A stretch of 64,000 nt of DNA, taken from NCBI GenBank assembly GCA_039519185.1, contig CM076851.1, positions 55,768,227-55,832,226 on the forward strand, given 5' to 3'. The position numbers and the translations under genes are program-made. Position 1 is the first letter of the stretch. Each line of letters begins with the position of its first letter. Below the pieces are notes generated by a model, which worked only from the letters and a program-made list of their open reading frames with translations, made no database searches and was not told where the DNA came from. Source of the DNA: Astragalus membranaceus. Its lineage: Eukaryota > Streptophyta > Magnoliopsida > Fabales > Fabaceae. This document shows positions 61,355-64,000 of this stretch, in pieces.

Positions 61355-63730
61355 TGTAACATCCCCAAACTATCTAATTTAATTTAATTAAATTAGCAAA
61401 AGGTTAAGTTGATTAATGAGCATAATTAATTTAATTATGAGATGTAGAGTTAAATAAATGATAGTATATGAGTATGATTAATGTAGCATACCAAGTATAG
61501 AAGTTTAGATGAAATTGTTAAGTTAGAGGTGAATTAAAGGAGGTGTTAGTAAGGGAGGGCATAAGGGTCTTTTCCAACCTTTAGTGACTCACCCCTCAGC
61601 TGACTAAGTCAACTCCCTCACTCCCACACCATTCATTTTCCCTCATTTCTGAAAATCAGCAAAGAAGTAGAGAGAAGGAGGAGAGAATTCGAGAGAGAGA
61701 GTGGAGAAGAAAGGGAAGGGGTCCTACCTCCATTGTTCATGCATGTATAATCTAAACCTACCATCCTCCACCATTTTTCTTCTTCTTCCCACTGATCTAA
61801 CTTTCTGAACAAACATCCAACTTCTCTCCAAACCACCATTTTCGAAACCCTCAAGCTCCAAGCATCCAAAAATGGAGTTTCCAACCTTGCATGTTCTGAT
61901 TCAAGCACCATAGGCAGTACTAGAGTTCATCACCAAGTCAAGATACCATTTGGAATTCATTGTGTAGTCTTGGGAGCATTCCCAGTTGCTGGGTTTGGGT
62001 TTGAATGGTTTGAGAATCTGGTTTCGGTTTTAGGAGCTTTTGGAACGTTTCCGGGGAAGTTCGTGTGTTCTTAGTTCGTAGCCTCCGTCAAAGTCTCGGT
62101 GTTTTGCGTGATTCTCATCACGATAGGTGAGTTCTATAACTCGCTTAGGGAATGCGTGTGTTTTCTGAGTCTCCACCTTTTCGAAAACCGTTTTACCGAA
62201 AAGATTGTGATTTAAAATATGAAGTTACTTGATTGATTGTTTGGATTGATTTGGGATTGCTATAATATACTGTTTTCAATGCATGTTTAAGTTTGGGTCT
62301 CGATCGGAAGGGACTTTGGAATCGGAACGGAATGGAATAACTCATGAAAAGTCTGTTTTCTGGAAAACTGATGGAGACGCACGGATCGTGTGCCTCTGAG
62401 CACGGGTCGTGCGCCCCCAACTGATGCTACAAGAACTGGATTTTTAAACACGCACGGATCGTGCGCTTGGTCGCACGGGTCGTGCGTATGTTTCTGGAAC
62501 TTTCTACAACTTTATATAATAACGCCCGGATCGTGCGCTTGGTCGCACGGATCGTGCGTATCTTTCTGGAAAATTTCTACAATTTGTTCAACAGCGCACG
62601 GGTCGTGCGCCTACACGCACGGGTCGTGTGAAACCTTCTGATCCCCAAATTCAAAGTACCTTTTTTTATCCATTCCAAATGATTCCAATCCTCTTCTAAT
62701 CTATTCCCCATGGTTCCCTAACAATGTAAAGATTGATATCGTGGAGTTAATCAGGTTTGATAGAAAACTTGTGTGTTATGAATGCGACGAAAACCGTACT
62801 TAGAGAGCGCGTGAGAACACAAGTCAAGAAATGTTAACGGACCTTGAGTCCAATCATGTTACGATAACGAACTTCAAGTTCATCATGTCATGTAAGCTAA
62901 TTGATTGTAAGTCTATAAAGACATAAAAACTCTCAATTCATTGTAAACACGATTCAAGTTACTTTCCCTCGAGGAAAGGTAGATGGTATACCTTGTGTAT
63001 ATCGAGGATGACGATCCTCCAGTTATTAGCATACCTAGTTGAGGGGAGTCATGAATCCAAAGCTAGGACCCTAGCATTATTCGGATAGAATTTCGGATTG
63101 GGGTTTCCGTAGATATTGGGCAATCAAGATTGTCTAGCATTATATCTCGGGTTGTGCTAAGTTCATGATAAAATATGCTCCGTAGTCGCTTATTAGGGCT
63201 ACAAGTTACGAGAAAACATCATGTATTCACGTGGTCGCTTAGTAGGGCCACGAGTTCAGATTCAAGTATAATAAACCGTTAGAGTTTGTTAGGGGTCTCG
63301 ATAGGACTCACTGAGATAATGTTTATCTCACCTTTCATATTTGTGGTTTTTACAGAGAAACAGGGGAAGGCAAAGGCGACAAAGCACGGTTAGCTGGTGT
63401 GACTCGAGGAGTCCGGAAGTCTATGTTTCATGTTTTAGGCCCTTGCCCTTCTGTAGTACTTTTGTTATCGGTTGTATAACTATCGTGTATAAGTTATAAA
63501 TCGTTTCCGCTACTTTAGGTTTTGAGTATTGAACACTAGGATTATGTACAAGTCTTAAGTTTTGAAACTTAAGCATTTTCAGGAAGTTTATGAGGTTCAG
63601 AGAACCATTTGATATGTATTATCGAAAGTTTTAGATGTGTTCAATGTTTCAATAACAGGAAGTTACTCTGATGTATGCCATTTAGTGCATTTCGGTGATT
63701 CTGTATGTTAGAATTTATCGGGGTGTTACA
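61355..63730 (+). repeat. Chromovirus-2 5' LTR (2376 bp)
   Basis: Contains an inverted-repeat array (62378-62630) and, further on, GGTCGCTTATTAGGGCTACAAG-like repeats (63183-63260), which correspond in position to the AGGCTGCGGTC repeats of chromovirus-1. No TATA box is obvious to me. Short open frames are not genes. Confidence 0.88.
62378..62630. repeat. Array of CGCACGGRTCGTGCG inverted repeats
   Basis: Eight copies in four pairs start at 62378/62399, 62451/62472, 62523/62544 and 62594/62616. Within pairs the spacing is 21-22 bases, between pairs 71-73 bases. Each copy is a 6-bp inverted repeat around three central bases; three copies carry one change in an arm. Confidence 0.92.
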
Positions 63731-63733
63731 TTA

Positions 63734-63745
63734 TGGTATCAGAGC
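63734..63745 (+). promoter_or_regulatory. Chromovirus-2 primer-binding site, initiator tRNA-Met
   Basis: TGGTATCAGAGC, three bases after the LTR end, continuing AGTTCGACC. Confidence 0.93.
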
Positions 63746-63877
63746 AGTTCGACCTAGTCGGGCTTAGATTAGTTAGGGTGGTTTTGTCCCTTGAGTAACT
63801 CTGCCATTATGCTTCTTATGATGCTAAGAGACATTGAGACTGATCAACTTAATACTTGGTGTATTATTTGCAGAATT

Positions 63878-64000
63878 ATGGCAGGAGGATCAAGGAACAC
63901 CCCACCAATCGATCCACATGCTGCTTGGATGCAAGGCATGATGGAAAGACAACAAAAGATGTTGGAAGATATGGTAGCATTGCAGCAGAATGCTCAAGTT
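63878..64000 (+). CDS. gag: Chromovirus-2 Gag, first 41 codons
   Basis: ATG at 63878, about 130 bases after the primer site, as in chromovirus-1. The fragment reads MAGGSRNTPPIDPHAAW and then a Met/Gln-rich helix (MMERQQKMLEDMVALQQ), typical of Tekay Gag N-termini. The frame is open to the window end. Confidence 0.82.
   Translation, partial: MAGGSRNTPPIDPHAAWMQGMMERQQKMLEDMVALQQNAQV

Larger units (their letters stand above)
61355..64000 (+). mobile_element. Chromovirus-2 (Tekay/Del-like), right part outside window
   Basis: 5' LTR 61355-63730, initiator-Met primer site at 63734 and the start of gag at 63878. LTR ends TGTAACATCCCC and GGGGTGTTACA place it in the same lineage as chromovirus-1. 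Confidence 0.88.

Overview
The window is intergenic plant DNA made almost entirely of nested LTR retrotransposons, with one CACTA DNA transposon and one LINE fragment. I found no host gene, tRNA, rRNA or CRISPR array. Very large Ogre-type Ty3/gypsy elements (Tat lineage) with LTRs of about 3.2-3.4 kb and a tRNA-Arg-type primer site, mixed with Athila, Tekay-like chromoviruses and a SIRE/Maximus-like Ty1/copia element, suggest a large-genome legume (pea, vetch or vetchling group). That taxonomic call is an inference.

Layout, left to right. 1-10188: an Athila-lineage element on the minus strand (pol runs off the left edge, then gag, tRNA-Asp primer site, LTR). Its LTR is split at 4342-8831 by a 4490-bp CACTA element with perfect 13-bp terminal inverted repeats and a GTA target duplication. 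10189-12206: the 3' end of a Tat/Retand-like element (48-bp tandem array, polypurine tract, 364-bp LTR) joined to a LINE reverse-transcriptase fragment (12212-12740). 12744-14146: a short-LTR gypsy element with a decayed gag. 14147-19072: Ogre-C, minus strand, 3' LTR plus 3' UTR with a trimeric higher-order repeat. 19073-58349: Ogre-A, plus strand, with a complete 5' LTR, a 7-kb internal region without gag or pol, and a 3' LTR broken by two insertions: an Athila remnant (29499-30766) and a 25.2-kb Ogre-B on the minus strand (32807-57978, target duplication ACCCC). Ogre-B keeps only a damaged gag and is itself interrupted by a nearly intact chromovirus (38173-46668) and a solo LTR (50334-53177, duplication TGAGG). 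58350-61354: a decayed SIRE-like copia element abutting Ogre-A. 61355-64000: the 5' LTR, primer site and start of gag of a second chromovirus, which sits in the copia 5' LTR.

Insertion order can be read from the nesting: Ogre-C, then Ogre-A, then the Athila remnant, Ogre-B and the copia element, then the two chromoviruses and the solo LTR. LTR pairs of Ogre-B and of chromovirus-1 look almost identical by eye, so these are young. Ogre-A and Ogre-B appear to be non-autonomous and would need pol supplied by a relative.

The best candidate for something undescribed is a structured module that recurs in all three Ogre families (and in the 5' internal region of Ogre-B). It has an ACGT-core outer helix and two hairpins whose arms change in compensatory fashion between families, and it lies in the predicted leader RNA 1-2 kb downstream of the TATA box. 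Close to it are 12-16-bp perfect palindromes centred on GTAC, whose arms differ between families while the dyad symmetry is kept. Both patterns fit selection on RNA (or protein-bound DNA) structure, for example genome dimerisation or packaging. All alignments were done by eye.
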